Of a stretch of DNA of 64,000 nucleotides, positions 47,302 through 57,987 are shown piece by piece. The stretch is from contig NZ_CP012938.1 of assembly GCF_001314995.1 (NCBI RefSeq), forward strand, positions 2,604,001-2,668,000, written 5' to 3'. Position numbers and translations under genes: made by a program. Position 1 is the first letter of the stretch. Every line of letters begins with the position of its first letter. The stretch is from Bacteroides ovatus (GTDB lineage Bacteria; Bacteroidota; Bacteroidia; Bacteroidales; Bacteroidaceae). The notes under the pieces are model-generated. The model was not told where the DNA came from. It saw only the letters and a program-made list of their open reading frames with translations, and did not search any database.

Positions 47302-49677
47302 TTATTCAGAACAATGAGGCGGATTTTCCACTCCCCATTTTTCATTCGGTTGATTACCCATTGTGAGTTTCAATGTTCCACCTTTATAGAGTTCATCCCG
47401 GTACATCCAACATTGTTCCAGCGGTTTACCGTTCAACGTAGCAGATTGTACATAATAGGCATCCGGTGTATTACCAGTCGTTTCAATCACAAACGTTTTT
47501 CCCGTCGCATTCATCGGACTAAGTTTGATTTCAATCTTATCAAACAACGGACTGCCAATCTGGAAAGTCGGTCGTTCACAAGAACCGCCCTGTACATCGA
47601 ACAATCCCATTGCCGCCATCACATACCAGGCTCCCAACTGTCCCTGATCTTCATCCTGACCGTAGCCATAACCATGCTCTCCGTTTGTTCCGTAAAACTC
47701 ATCACAAATCAAGCGCGTCCATTTCTGTGTCAGGTAAGGTTTACCGGAGAAATTGAACAACCAAGGAATATGAAGACTTGGCTGATTACCATGATTGTAA
47801 GGACTCTCCACACCTGCAAAAGCATAAGTTATCTTACCGCCACCAAAAATAGATTTACGCGCTTCGGTAAATATAGAATCCAACCGATTATTAACCTCCT
47901 CTTTACCCACTTTTTCAATCAAACGATATGGATGTTGAGGAACAAAAAATGTATATTGTACAGCATTTCCTTCCTGAAATCCTCTCCATGACTCCAGCGG
48001 ATTAAAGTTATCAATAAACTCACCGTTAGGAACTCTGGGACGAACCAGTTTCAATGAATCATCAAATAGTTTTTCCCATCCTCTTGATAATTCCATCAAA
48101 CGGTTGTAATCATCCGTATGCCCCAATGCTTTCGCCCACTGCGCCACAGCATAAGCACTAAAGCAATATTCCAATGTATGAGAAACAGAAAAGGTAGAGC
48201 CATCCGGATGTGTGCCATAATGAACACTGTTCTCATAAGGTACATATCCTCTTTCTACAAACTGCTTCACATCCATCTTACCTGCCCCCTCAATGCGGCC
48301 TTCCCAGCCTAATTCATTCTTTAAAGCTGCCTGATAAGCCGTTTCAACATCAAAATCACGAATACCACTATTGTATGCACCTGCCAGGGTAATACTCACC
48401 ATATTTGTCCCTACGCCCGAAACATATCTACTGGCAGCAATACCATCACCTAACCAGCCAGCATCTTTGTATACCAGCAACTGACTGTTAACTAATCCAT
48501 TGTAGTATTCCGGATAAGCTAGTGCCCAAAGAGAAGTCAAGTTCCAGTAAGCCCCCCAAACTGCATCCGTATTATAATGATTATATATCGGCTTACCTTC
48601 TTTTCCCAAAGGTATCTGCCCTACTGTTCCATCATTTTTGGGATAAGCTCCATTAACATCGCTAGCAAGTCCTCTGCCCAACAAAGCGTGATACAATCCT
48701 GTATAAAATTTGATTTTGCTTTCATCCGTACCTCCTGAAACCAGAATACGTCCCAAGGATTCATTCCATTTATCCGTAGTTGACTGTAAAGCTTCATTAA
48801 AAATCAAGTCTTTCGCTTCCGTTTCCAGATTCAGTTTAGCATTTTCAATGGAAGTATATGACAAACCGATCTTTACATTTACTACATCATCTTTTTTCGT
48901 TTTATAATTCAGGCACATAATAGCTCCTGCACCTTTGATTTCATTTCCCGCTTTCAGAGTACTATCTTGATAAAAAACCTCTACCGATTCAGGAATACGA
49001 TCTAGTTTTGCATAAAAATACATAGCTACTGATGAACCCGCTTGATATTTCTTCACATATTCCGGTTCCGTAATCACGTAACCTTCAATAGTATTTCCAT
49101 CTATCTGTTTGATATATGCATCACGCACAGCTCCACTTTCTCCCTGACGATTTCCAATATTCAAAAGAATATGAGCAGCTTCCGTCTCCGGGAAAGTATA
49201 TCGCTGGAATCCGACACGAGCAGTGGCAGTAAGTTCTGCCTTTACCTGGTAATCCTTTAATAATACAGAGTAATATCCCGGACGCGCCGTTTCATCTTTC
49301 TTATCAAAGCGGGAACGGAAACCTTTATCGGGGTCTTCCAGTTTTCCGGGATTTGTTTTTACTTCTCCCGTTACAGGCATCAGTGAAATTCCTCCTATCT
49401 GAAACTCATGTAAGCAAGGAAAGCCATCAATCGAAGTATGATTATCTTCATAACCAATAGCTTCCCATCCTTGATTATTACCGTAAGTTCCATTGGTAGA
49501 AGCTCCCAGTTTAGCCATTCCAAAAGGCTCCGCAGCCGGAGTATAGAAAAACCAACGACTATGTACAGTTCCAATATTAGGATTCACATACTCTACCAGA
49601 TTGGGACGATCAGGTGTTTTGCACCCTACAACACCTGCCAGAATCAACAGGCTACCTATCCATTTTAATTTCATCAT
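47302..49677 (-). CDS. GH92 family alpha-mannosidase lipoprotein
   Basis: 791 residues; lipobox VVGC (Cys19). Family landmarks are NPNIGTVHSRWFF at the mature start, FGMAKLGAST, the catalytic-acid region TLEYCFSAYAVAQWA (about 500) and GQDEDQGQLGAWYVMAAMG (about 695), equivalent to the conserved Asp-rich GH92 active site. GH92 are Ca-dependent exo-alpha-mannosidases that trim alpha-1,2/1,3/1,4/1,6 mannose. Linkage is not readable. It overlaps the GH76 gene by 4 nt. Confidence 0.93.
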   Translation of the reverse strand: MMKLKWIGSLLILAGVVGCKTPDRPNLVEYVNPNIGTVHSRWFFYTPAAEPFGMAKLGASTNGTYGNNQGWEAIGYEDNHTSIDGFPCLHEFQIGGISLMPVTGEVKTNPGKLEDPDKGFRSRFDKKDETARPGYYSVLLKDYQVKAELTATARVGFQRYTFPETEAAHILLNIGNRQGESGAVRDAYIKQIDGNTIEGYVITEPEYVKKYQAGSSVAMYFYAKLDRIPESVEVFYQDSTLKAGNEIKGAGAIMCLNYKTKKDDVVNVKIGLSYTSIENAKLNLETEAKDLIFNEALQSTTDKWNESLGRILVSGGTDESKIKFYTGLYHALLGRGLASDVNGAYPKNDGTVGQIPLGKEGKPIYNHYNTDAVWGAYWNLTSLWALAYPEYYNGLVNSQLLVYKDAGWLGDGIAASRYVSGVGTNMVSITLAGAYNSGIRDFDVETAYQAALKNELGWEGRIEGAGKMDVKQFVERGYVPYENSVHYGTHPDGSTFSVSHTLEYCFSAYAVAQWAKALGHTDDYNRLMELSRGWEKLFDDSLKLVRPRVPNGEFIDNFNPLESWRGFQEGNAVQYTFFVPQHPYRLIEKVGKEEVNNRLDSIFTEARKSIFGGGKITYAFAGVESPYNHGNQPSLHIPWLFNFSGKPYLTQKWTRLICDEFYGTNGEHGYGYGQDEDQGQLGAWYVMAAMGLFDVQGGSCERPTFQIGSPLFDKIEIKLSPMNATGKTFVIETTGNTPDAYYVQSATLNGKPLEQCWMYRDELYKGGTLKLTMGNQPNEKWGVENPPHCSE

Positions 49678-50873
49678 TTATTTATTTTTCTGTTTGTAAC
49701 TTCTCCTTTAATCATCGCCACACGTGCATAATACTCCGGCACACACGAAGCATCCAATAACCATTTCGGCTTACGTTTTTCATCAGTCCGCCCTGTCCAG
49801 TCATGATACATCAGTCCCGCCTGGTCACGTGCATGTTCCCAAGCATAATCCAGTCCTTTTATCATCGTATCCACATACTTTGAATCCCCCGTAACATTGT
49901 ACAGATCGTGATAACCTCTAAACAAAACCAGATTAAACCAAGGTAAATCAGCAATATAGGGAATACCTTCTTCCGTGTATTTAAAGAACACTTTGCAACT
50001 TCCTTCTGCCAGAAATTTAGCATTATCCAGATACGCCTGCTCACCCGTATAATTATATAAAGCTACAGCTGCTTGTAACAAAGTACCAGTATTGTAAGTA
50101 TACAAATCCGGGCATACTGCCGAAGTCGTTGTTAACCATGAATTCCAAACGACTCCTCTTTCCGGATCTTTCAGATATTTATCAATCCAATGATAGAACT
50201 TCTTTCCCACCTCCAGATAATACTCATCTTTAGTTGCTTCATAAAGTTTTAAAGCCAACACCATCGCTTTTCCGTTAGAACAGGCAGGTTTCTGATCTTT
50301 CACTCCTTCCAACCAAGAAACAGCTCCTTCAAAGTTCTCATCCCAGCCACTTAAAATAAAGGTCAATACCTGTTTCGCTTTCTCCAGATAATGAGAATTT
50401 TTAGTTACCAGGTAAGAATCAATATAATCAATACCCACTAAACCATTGTCATCATAATAGCGGTCTACCTTTCCAAACTGAACAGGGTAAGCCTGATAAC
50501 CAAAAGGAACACGCGTTGTATCATAGTAACGCTCCATCGCCATCACCATCGAATCGACATAAACCGTATATTTCTCCGGTTCGATGGTAGCCATCAACAC
50601 TGCCGAAGAAAAGACACCACTCATAGGCCACAGATAAGAAACTTCCTGCGCTTGCCGGGTGGAATCATTAAAATAAGTCAGATCAGGACGATGACTGCTT
50701 GGGTAATATTCAGAGAAGAGGCCGTATTTGGGAACCCTGTAGAGTTCCCAAACACGCTGAAACATTTCTTCTGCCTTATCTTTATTCGGAGTCGTTTTTG
50801 ATTCTCCGGCACAAGAAAGAAGCACGAATACCGTCGATACAAATAAAGCTATATTTCTAATTTTACTATTCAT
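49674..50873 (-). CDS. GH76 family endo-alpha-1,6-mannanase-like lipoprotein (copy 1)
   Basis: 399 residues; lipobox LLSC (Cys21). An (alpha/alpha)6 barrel with the catalytic Asp pair in DRYYDDNGLVGIDYIDSY near residue 140, plus repeated helical motifs TYNTGTLLQAAVALYNYTGE. GH76 enzymes cut the alpha-1,6-mannan backbone of fungal mannans. It pairs with copy 2 just upstream and GH92 just downstream. Confidence 0.9.
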   Translation of the reverse strand: MNSKIRNIALFVSTVFVLLSCAGESKTTPNKDKAEEMFQRVWELYRVPKYGLFSEYYPSSHRPDLTYFNDSTRQAQEVSYLWPMSGVFSSAVLMATIEPEKYTVYVDSMVMAMERYYDTTRVPFGYQAYPVQFGKVDRYYDDNGLVGIDYIDSYLVTKNSHYLEKAKQVLTFILSGWDENFEGAVSWLEGVKDQKPACSNGKAMVLALKLYEATKDEYYLEVGKKFYHWIDKYLKDPERGVVWNSWLTTTSAVCPDLYTYNTGTLLQAAVALYNYTGEQAYLDNAKFLAEGSCKVFFKYTEEGIPYIADLPWFNLVLFRGYHDLYNVTGDSKYVDTMIKGLDYAWEHARDQAGLMYHDWTGRTDEKRKPKWLLDASCVPEYYARVAMIKGEVTNRKINK

Positions 50874-50876
50874 ATC

Positions 50877-52103
50877 CTATTCCTCTGTCACTGTTTCTCC
50901 TTTGTACAAAGCAATCATTCCCAAAGATTCGAGCGCAGCATCCTGCATCAACAACTGTTCAGCACGTTTTGGAGTTGCTCCTGTCCAGTCTTCATAGAAC
51001 AGTCCGTTTGATAAACGGGCATTTTCGTATGCATAATCCAGGAAGTTGATGAATGTTTTGATATAATTGCCTGCATTTTTATAATAAGGCTCAATATCAA
51101 TAAATGCACGGATCAGTTTTGTTGTGAACCAAGGATCATGATCGGGATAAGCCAACGCCAACCCATTAAGCGGACGTACAAAATAATTATACGCACCTTC
51201 GGAAGAAGCAATGGCACTGTCCAGATAAGTCTGCTCACCCGTTATTTTGTATAAACGGATTCCGTTAGAAATCATCACACCTGTATTGTAAGTCCATTTT
51301 GTTTTATTAATGGATCCGTCTGCTTGTTTATCATTCCAGTAACAGCCATCTTCCGGATCACGCAAGTTAGTCAACGTCCAAGCATATAAACGTTTTGCCA
51401 GAGCCAACACATCCGCTTTTTCCTCTTGAGGACATACAGAATAATATTCAAGCAAGAATAGCGTTGCATATCCATTAGCGCATGTCGGTTTATTCGAATC
51501 ACCAACTCCCTGCTGCCCTTTCTGCTCTTCATTCCACCAAAGGCCTCCTCCAAACGTATCATCTTCACCAGCTTGCAGGAACTCAACGATTCTTTTAGCT
51601 TTCGTCACATAATCTTGATTATTTAGCAAATTAAAAGCCTCTACCAATTCAATCCCCACAATAGAATTATCATCATAAAAACGTGTTCCACTACCGGTAG
51701 TACCATTGGTTTGAGAGCCATAACCACCCACAGCTCCACTAGGAGTACGATAATAAACTTCAAACCGGTCTACCATATCTGCATAATTCACATCATAACC
51801 TAAGGCATGTAAAGCTGCTGCCCCGGAAACCAGTCCGTCATACGGCCATAAGAAAGAAGCGGAATTATCCCCGTCTTTCTTAGGATAATTTTCATTATAC
51901 AGTCCTTCTGTTGCCCCACTATTGTTCCGGTAGCACTGATTAATCAAGTCAAACTGTTCTTTGGCACGTTTATGATAAACGACCTCCTCTCCGGGTTCTG
52001 ACGGAGCAATCGGTGTAGGCGGGATATATTTCTCTACGTCATCTCCGGCACAGGAGAATAATAGTGCCGGAAGAATAGCTAAAATAGTCTTTATCTTTTT
52101 CAT
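50877..52103 (-). CDS. GH76 family endo-alpha-1,6-mannanase-like lipoprotein (copy 2)
   Basis: 408 residues; lipobox LLFSC (Cys18). The GH76 active-site Asp pair lies in TRFYDDNSIVGIELVEAF near residue 149, and the motif TYNTGVMISNGIRLYKITGE recurs. It is clearly paralogous to the next gene but divergent in the substrate-facing segments; a longer linker (PPTPIAPSEPGEE) after the lipid anchor suggests surface display. It may open the polymer while copy 1 works on released fragments (inference). Confidence 0.9.
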   Translation of the reverse strand: MKKIKTILAILPALLFSCAGDDVEKYIPPTPIAPSEPGEEVVYHKRAKEQFDLINQCYRNNSGATEGLYNENYPKKDGDNSASFLWPYDGLVSGAAALHALGYDVNYADMVDRFEVYYRTPSGAVGGYGSQTNGTTGSGTRFYDDNSIVGIELVEAFNLLNNQDYVTKAKRIVEFLQAGEDDTFGGGLWWNEEQKGQQGVGDSNKPTCANGYATLFLLEYYSVCPQEEKADVLALAKRLYAWTLTNLRDPEDGCYWNDKQADGSINKTKWTYNTGVMISNGIRLYKITGEQTYLDSAIASSEGAYNYFVRPLNGLALAYPDHDPWFTTKLIRAFIDIEPYYKNAGNYIKTFINFLDYAYENARLSNGLFYEDWTGATPKRAEQLLMQDAALESLGMIALYKGETVTEE

Positions 52104-52115
52104 AACTTAGTTTTA

Positions 52116-53255
52116 TTAATTAATCGGAGTCACATTAGTAAATGTATGTATCATCAATCCATCCGAATTCGTATCGATAGTGATAGTCGCATGCATATAA
52201 TCCAGACTACCTTTCATTTTCCAAAGATGATCCCACTGACTCCATTGGAATTCATACAAAGCATAGAAAGAAGCAGGTTCTCCACCTACCGGACGTTCGG
52301 CACTCACGCCATCACCTCTACCCCAACACATAGTTCCACCATTTACTTGAGCTAAAAAGTAGTAACGTTCTTCTATCCAACTTAACCAATCAGGAGCGCC
52401 GGTCTCCGGTTTGGATGGATCAAGGAAGCGAATATCTGCTTCTCCCACAAACTTACCGTTTCCAACATAATTCAATATAGCTATATCACCAAATGTCGCT
52501 CCCCAAACACAACGAACAGCAGAACCTATTTTTTCCGTCGTCATTGCCATTGTATTAAAGTTCACAGTCAAGCGGGTTACTTCTTCGGAAGCAGCGACTG
52601 CCGTTTCACCATCTCCTTCTCTTAACTTCGAGCTATCATCAATATAATAGCTGAACGTTTCACCTGTAGTAGCTGACTTGAATGATATATTTCCTGCTGA
52701 CAATTTTGTATAAATCTGGAAAACACCCTCTTCTACACAACGGAACGGAATTCCACCCTGTCCACTGTTTTCCGTAGCCGAACCATATAAATACAATTCC
52801 GCCGGAATATTATCAATTCCCTCTCCACGAGTTACTGTGATGGTAGCCACCTTGTCGGTTCTCTTCACTACTCCACCTTTCGAAGCGTTTACTGTCCATT
52901 TTATATCTCCGGTTTCCAAAGGATAAATGCCTGCATTTCTAGCAATCGTATTAATAGCTGCATGAGTGATTGACAAACTAGTCGCAGCTCCCAAATCACT
53001 TTTTACCGTAGCCAGCGGCTTTGAAAAATCGCCGTCTGCCTTGTCAAACAACACCTCGTACAATACAATTCCGCCATCTGCCGCGCCACCTCCTGACCAC
53101 GACAACACAACAGGCGTTGGAGATGACACATCCAACTGGACAGAAGCAGGAGAACTCAATTCCGTAGGGACCGCAAAATCTGCGTTCAATTCATAATCTT
53201 CCTGGCATGATACCATTGCCAGAAGTACTGAACATATCCATAATATCTTTTTCAT
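52116..53255 (-). CDS. SusE/SusF-like surface glycan-binding lipoprotein
   Basis: 379 residues; lipobox MVSC (Cys17). An N-terminal SusE-like domain (about 25-140) begins ELNADFAVPTELSSPASVQL and contains VVLSWSGG, followed by one or two beta-sandwich binding modules (VRCVWGATFGDIAILNYVGN; EERYYFLAQVNGGTMCWG). Its place directly after susD fits a surface binding protein for the mannan. Confidence 0.82.
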   Translation of the reverse strand: MKKILWICSVLLAMVSCQEDYELNADFAVPTELSSPASVQLDVSSPTPVVLSWSGGGAADGGIVLYEVLFDKADGDFSKPLATVKSDLGAATSLSITHAAINTIARNAGIYPLETGDIKWTVNASKGGVVKRTDKVATITVTRGEGIDNIPAELYLYGSATENSGQGGIPFRCVEEGVFQIYTKLSAGNISFKSATTGETFSYYIDDSSKLREGDGETAVAASEEVTRLTVNFNTMAMTTEKIGSAVRCVWGATFGDIAILNYVGNGKFVGEADIRFLDPSKPETGAPDWLSWIEERYYFLAQVNGGTMCWGRGDGVSAERPVGGEPASFYALYEFQWSQWDHLWKMKGSLDYMHATITIDTNSDGLMIHTFTNVTPIN

Positions 53256-53284
53256 AATTATTCCTTTTTGAGTCGTTTAACCAA

Positions 53285-54892
53285 TTACCAATTCGGATTC
53301 TGCTCCAAATTACCATTCAAGTCACGTTCAGCCTGTGGTATAGGCCACAAATAATGTCTATTTGCATTAAAGGTTCTGTTTTCAACCCGAACGTATCCGT
53401 CATCCGTACCTACCACATCATTTGTCTTTAGTCCGTGACACCATCCATTCAATACATTGTCCGCAATTCTCCAACGGATAATATCTTTATGACGATGTCC
53501 TTCCAATGCCAGTTCTGACCGACGTTCGTTCCGCACAATCTCAATCAGTTTATCTTTAGAAGCTCCCTCTGGGAATTCCAGTGCTGAAGCAAGTGTAAAT
53601 CCGGCCCTATCACGAATTGGTTTAATAGTTGCATCCCAAGCCGTCTTATCCAGTTCACCTAATTCTGCCAATGCTTCCGCATTCATCAATAAAATATCAG
53701 CGTAACGAATCAGAATCGGATTCAAACCAGAATAAAGAGTAGCACGATACGTATTATCCCAATATTTCTTAATATAATAACCGGTAGCCGAACAGTCTGA
53801 ACCTACCCCATAACCATCTTTACCTTCACCTTTCTCACAGTTGATAACAACTTCTGTTCCGTCGGCCAAAGTATAAGAATTTCCAGTGTACATCACCGTT
53901 GCCTTCAAACGTGGGTCACGATTGGCATACGGATGACTTTCATCAAACGATGTTCCTGTTTCCTTAATTGTTTTTCCATCCAGCATAATATAACTGTCTA
54001 CCAACTCCTGCAAAGGAGAAAGCTGGGAATATCCACCCAAAGTGGGCGGCAGGAAAACATACATCATCTGATGTTCACGACTAGTCGGACGATACTGTGC
54101 ATCCAAAATTACTTCAGAGTTGTACTCATTAGCAATCTCAAACAATCCTGCATAACTTTCAAAGAGTTTAAAGCCTCCCTCTGTCATAATGGTAGAAGTG
54201 ATATTTTTCACTTGCGTCCAATTACCTTCAAACAAATAGATTTTAGCTTTAATCGCCATTGCCGCCCAACGGGTAATCCGACCTTTATTATCCGCATCAT
54301 AAGAAGTCGGCAAATAGTTACCGTTAATCACTTCATCCAGATCGGCCAAAACATTTGCTATTACAGTGGCTTTGGCCGTACGTGCAATCGACATACTTTC
54401 TTTAATGGAAAGCACTTTGGTAGTATAAGGAACATCGCCGAATTTCGTATACAACTCATAATAATTATAAGCACGAAGCACTTTTGCCTCGCCAATATAA
54501 CGTTTCTTCAATTCAGGATCCAAATCGGGTACGCGATCAATATTCTCCAATAGTTCATTACACATACGAATCCCCGTATAACGTCCGTCCCAAACCTTTT
54601 TCACGTAAGGGTCTGCTGTAGAATATGAACCATTACCGATATTCTGTGTAGCATCGTTCGGTTGCTTGGTATAAGCATTGTCCGTCATTGCTTCACAATA
54701 AAGCTGTTCGTCCATATTTCCCAAATAGGTATAGCAAGTATTCAACGCCTTGACAGCTGCTTCAGGGTCCTCTTCCCAATAAGTCAAGTCCGTTTCTCTG
54801 TCATACGGTGCCGTATCCAAGTCAACACAAGAGGCACCGCCCACTACCAAAACAGCAGATAAAATCAAATTCTTTATAGTTGTTTTCATCAC
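53285..54892 (-). CDS. RagB/SusD family outer-membrane lipoprotein (mannan locus)
   Basis: 535 residues; lipobox GASC (Cys22). The mature start VDLDTAPYDRETDLTYW and the C-terminal motif VRNERRSELALEGHRHKDIIRW, ending LEQNPNW, are family hallmarks. It pairs with the SusC protein encoded 8 bp upstream. Confidence 0.94.
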   Translation of the reverse strand: MMKTTIKNLILSAVLVVGGASCVDLDTAPYDRETDLTYWEEDPEAAVKALNTCYTYLGNMDEQLYCEAMTDNAYTKQPNDATQNIGNGSYSTADPYVKKVWDGRYTGIRMCNELLENIDRVPDLDPELKKRYIGEAKVLRAYNYYELYTKFGDVPYTTKVLSIKESMSIARTAKATVIANVLADLDEVINGNYLPTSYDADNKGRITRWAAMAIKAKIYLFEGNWTQVKNITSTIMTEGGFKLFESYAGLFEIANEYNSEVILDAQYRPTSREHQMMYVFLPPTLGGYSQLSPLQELVDSYIMLDGKTIKETGTSFDESHPYANRDPRLKATVMYTGNSYTLADGTEVVINCEKGEGKDGYGVGSDCSATGYYIKKYWDNTYRATLYSGLNPILIRYADILLMNAEALAELGELDKTAWDATIKPIRDRAGFTLASALEFPEGASKDKLIEIVRNERRSELALEGHRHKDIIRWRIADNVLNGWCHGLKTNDVVGTDDGYVRVENRTFNANRHYLWPIPQAERDLNGNLEQNPNW

Positions 54893-54900
54893 GGTACAGT

Positions 54901-57900
54901 TTAAAATTTAACATTAAGTCCAAATGAATATACTCTTGCCACAGGATAAGAACGACCACTACCGTCTCCGGTATATTCCGGGTCCCATCCGCCTTTCATC
55001 TTCGTGAAAGTCAACGGATTCTGCACACTGGCAAAGATTCTTAAATTCTTGACATAGAGTTTTTTCATCCATTGTTGCGGGAAAGTATATCCAATCTGCG
55101 CATTTTTCAAACGCAAGTATTTAGCATCCTGAATCCAGAAATCTGATTTCGCTGCATTATTAGCAGATTCCGCACCCATTGTCAGACGGGGATAAGTAGC
55201 ATCCGGATTATTCGGAGTCCAGCGATCTTGATGGAAATCCATTACAGGACCTTCATTGTTATTATGGAAAGCCTCTACAGATTCACCACGCATCCACTTG
55301 TTACGTTTTCCTACTCCTTGCCACATCATCGAGAAATCAAAACCTTTATATTCCAAACCATAGGTGAAGCCGAAAGTATATCTTGGGAAGTCATTACCAA
55401 CAATAAAACGGTCATCGTCCGGTTTAATCACACCATCGCCGTTCTTATCCAAATAACGAATATCTCCCGGTTTCGGTGTAATACCTTCCAAGTGCGGTCC
55501 TTTCTGACATTCTTCCTCATTCTGGAAAAATCCATCCGAACGATATGCATAGTAAGAGTACAACGGATAACCTTCCTTGATAATTGTCTGTACATCCGAG
55601 CCACCGATAATTTCCGTACCGCGTGTATCTATTACTTCATTAAAGCTATCTGAAATATTTCCGGCGAAGTTATGCACTACCGGACCAGTCTTCAAACGAT
55701 AACTTACTGATAATTCCCATCCTCTCGTCTCGACCTTACCAGCGTTTTGAATCGGGGCACCATTACCAAACAATCCGGGAACCGGTAAATTCACCAAAAT
55801 ATCTTTTGTACGATTATTGAAGCAATCAAAAGTAATATTCAAATCATTATTCAACAATCCCAATTCGAAGCCGATATTAGCCATACGGGTAGTTTCCCAT
55901 TTGAGATCAGGATTTGTAGAAGCAAATGTAGCCGTCTGCGCCAATTTATCTCCGAAGCTGATGCCGTTAGTCACAGACACCGTCTGCATGTATTGATAGG
56001 CACCAATACGGTTATTACCTACCAATCCCCAGGAACCTCTAATTTTTAGAGAAGGAACATACGGTTTCAATACAGACCAGAATTTTTCCTCCGAAATACG
56101 CCATCCTGCAGAGAAAGAAGGGAAGACTCCCGAACGGTTTCCTTTAGCAAAATAAGAAGAGTAGTCATTACGGATATTAAATTCCAGTAAATATTTCTCA
56201 TCATAATTATAAGTGGCTCTTGCAAAACCGGAATAGATAGCCCAGTCACTTCCCGAACCTGTATTACTTACCTTATCACCACTCAAATCACCTACAAAAA
56301 TGTCGTATTTAGAATCTTCCGTCAAACGACTGGTAGAGAATTGTTTTTCAGAGAAACCTTCATAAGCATACCCCAGTAATCCACCGATAGAGTGCTTTCC
56401 TATCTTCGTATTATAAGTCACCATCAGATTGGTAGTGATATTCTTGGAACGGTAGAATTGCTCGGTCAACTTGTTTTCAGTATCTCCCGTACCTTCAAAA
56501 GCTTTCCGGTTTTCATGCAATTTATTATTCCACACGCGTCCACCAGCACTTCCAATCAGTTTCAGTCCTTTATATACTTCCCATTCGGCTTGTATGGTTC
56601 CCAATAATTCATCATTCACATTCTGGCGATAACCGCCTTCTTCCAAACGTTGTAAACCGTTTGAGTTACTTCCGGCTGGATAATTATAACTACCATCCTC
56701 ATTCTTGATCGGATAAATCGGTGGCATGCGGTTTGCCTGCTCGATAATCCATTCCGTCCAGTAAGCATGTTCTTTAATGTCATTACGGGCAAATTGAGAA
56801 GTCAAATTCAATGTAAAGTTATTCGTCACCTTATGGCTTACATTCAGACGTGCATTGTAGCGCTTATAACCATAATCAGGTCCCTTGAACATACTACTCT
56901 GATCCAGATAACCCAGAGAAGCCATGTAAGACAACTGGTCGTTACCGCCTGTCATCGAAACATTGTGTGAACTTTGAGGAGAATTACGATTATAAAGTTC
57001 TTTCACCCAATTTACATTCGGACCACCATTTCTATATTGCGCAATCTGCTCGGGAGTGAATTTTGCAGCTCTTCCCGAATTAACAGCCGCTTCATTATAC
57101 AGTTCAGCGTATACCCACGAGTCTGCTATCTTAGGCAATGAAGTAGGTTGCTGAACACCATACATAAAATCATAAGAGATTTCTACCTTACCGGCTTTTC
57201 CTTTCTTGGTAGTGACAAGTACCACACCATTGGAAGCACGTGAACCATAAATAGCAGTAGAAGAAGCATCTTTCAAAATAGAAATCTGCTCAATATCAGC
57301 CGGATTCAGATTGGCGAGCGATCCTTCAATTCCGTCAATAATCACCAACGGATCATTGTTGTTCATTGTATTCAAACCACGGATATTAATAGAAGGTACA
57401 CTACCCGGAGTAGAACTTCCCTGCTGAATTACCAAACCGGGAGTCGTTCCCTGCATCGCTTCCAATACATTGGAAATCGGCTTTCCTTCCAATTCATCCG
57501 TAGAAACAGAAGACACAGCTCCTGTCAGGTTGACTTTCTTCTGCACACCGTAGCCTACCACTACCACATCTTTCAAAGCAACCACATCCGACTTCAACAC
57601 CACATTAATAAACTGGCGGCCGTTCACCGGAACTTCCTGTGTTTCATATCCTATTGAGGAAACTACCAATACCGCTTTCGAAGCAACATTCAGTGAAAAA
57701 TTTCCATCCATATCCGTAGCCGTACCCGTAGATACACCTTTCACCAGCACGGTAGCCCCAATCACGGGTTCCCCGTCTGCCATTACCTTACCTTTCACTG
57801 CGATTGTATTAGATTGCGCATACAGTTTGGAACCAACAGCCACATTCATACAAACAATCAACATAACAGCCAATAATTGCCAACTCGAAAATGCCGTTCT

Positions 57901-57948
57901 GAAAAGCCGGCGGGCAAATTGCGCGTTCAATAGATTAGATTGTTTCAT
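54901..57948 (-). CDS. SusC/RagA TonB-linked outer-membrane transporter (mannan locus)
   Basis: 1015 residues. A long signal region (to about 45, ending LYAQ) is followed by a carboxypeptidase-regulatory-like domain (about 50-125; GEPVIGATVLVKG), the TonB box (VVVVGYGVQKKVNLTGAV), plug and barrel ending FGLNVKF. There is no STN domain, so unlike the 11.9-15.4 kb SusC this one should not signal to an anti-sigma factor; regulation instead probably rests on the GntR protein encoded at the other end. Confidence 0.95.
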   Translation of the reverse strand: MKQSNLLNAQFARRLFRTAFSSWQLLAVMLIVCMNVAVGSKLYAQSNTIAVKGKVMADGEPVIGATVLVKGVSTGTATDMDGNFSLNVASKAVLVVSSIGYETQEVPVNGRQFINVVLKSDVVALKDVVVVGYGVQKKVNLTGAVSSVSTDELEGKPISNVLEAMQGTTPGLVIQQGSSTPGSVPSINIRGLNTMNNNDPLVIIDGIEGSLANLNPADIEQISILKDASSTAIYGSRASNGVVLVTTKKGKAGKVEISYDFMYGVQQPTSLPKIADSWVYAELYNEAAVNSGRAAKFTPEQIAQYRNGGPNVNWVKELYNRNSPQSSHNVSMTGGNDQLSYMASLGYLDQSSMFKGPDYGYKRYNARLNVSHKVTNNFTLNLTSQFARNDIKEHAYWTEWIIEQANRMPPIYPIKNEDGSYNYPAGSNSNGLQRLEEGGYRQNVNDELLGTIQAEWEVYKGLKLIGSAGGRVWNNKLHENRKAFEGTGDTENKLTEQFYRSKNITTNLMVTYNTKIGKHSIGGLLGYAYEGFSEKQFSTSRLTEDSKYDIFVGDLSGDKVSNTGSGSDWAIYSGFARATYNYDEKYLLEFNIRNDYSSYFAKGNRSGVFPSFSAGWRISEEKFWSVLKPYVPSLKIRGSWGLVGNNRIGAYQYMQTVSVTNGISFGDKLAQTATFASTNPDLKWETTRMANIGFELGLLNNDLNITFDCFNNRTKDILVNLPVPGLFGNGAPIQNAGKVETRGWELSVSYRLKTGPVVHNFAGNISDSFNEVIDTRGTEIIGGSDVQTIIKEGYPLYSYYAYRSDGFFQNEEECQKGPHLEGITPKPGDIRYLDKNGDGVIKPDDDRFIVGNDFPRYTFGFTYGLEYKGFDFSMMWQGVGKRNKWMRGESVEAFHNNNEGPVMDFHQDRWTPNNPDATYPRLTMGAESANNAAKSDFWIQDAKYLRLKNAQIGYTFPQQWMKKLYVKNLRIFASVQNPLTFTKMKGGWDPEYTGDGSGRSYPVARVYSFGLNVKF

Positions 57949-57987
57949 AACATTTTATATTTGAATTAATAGAAGAGTTATCATATA

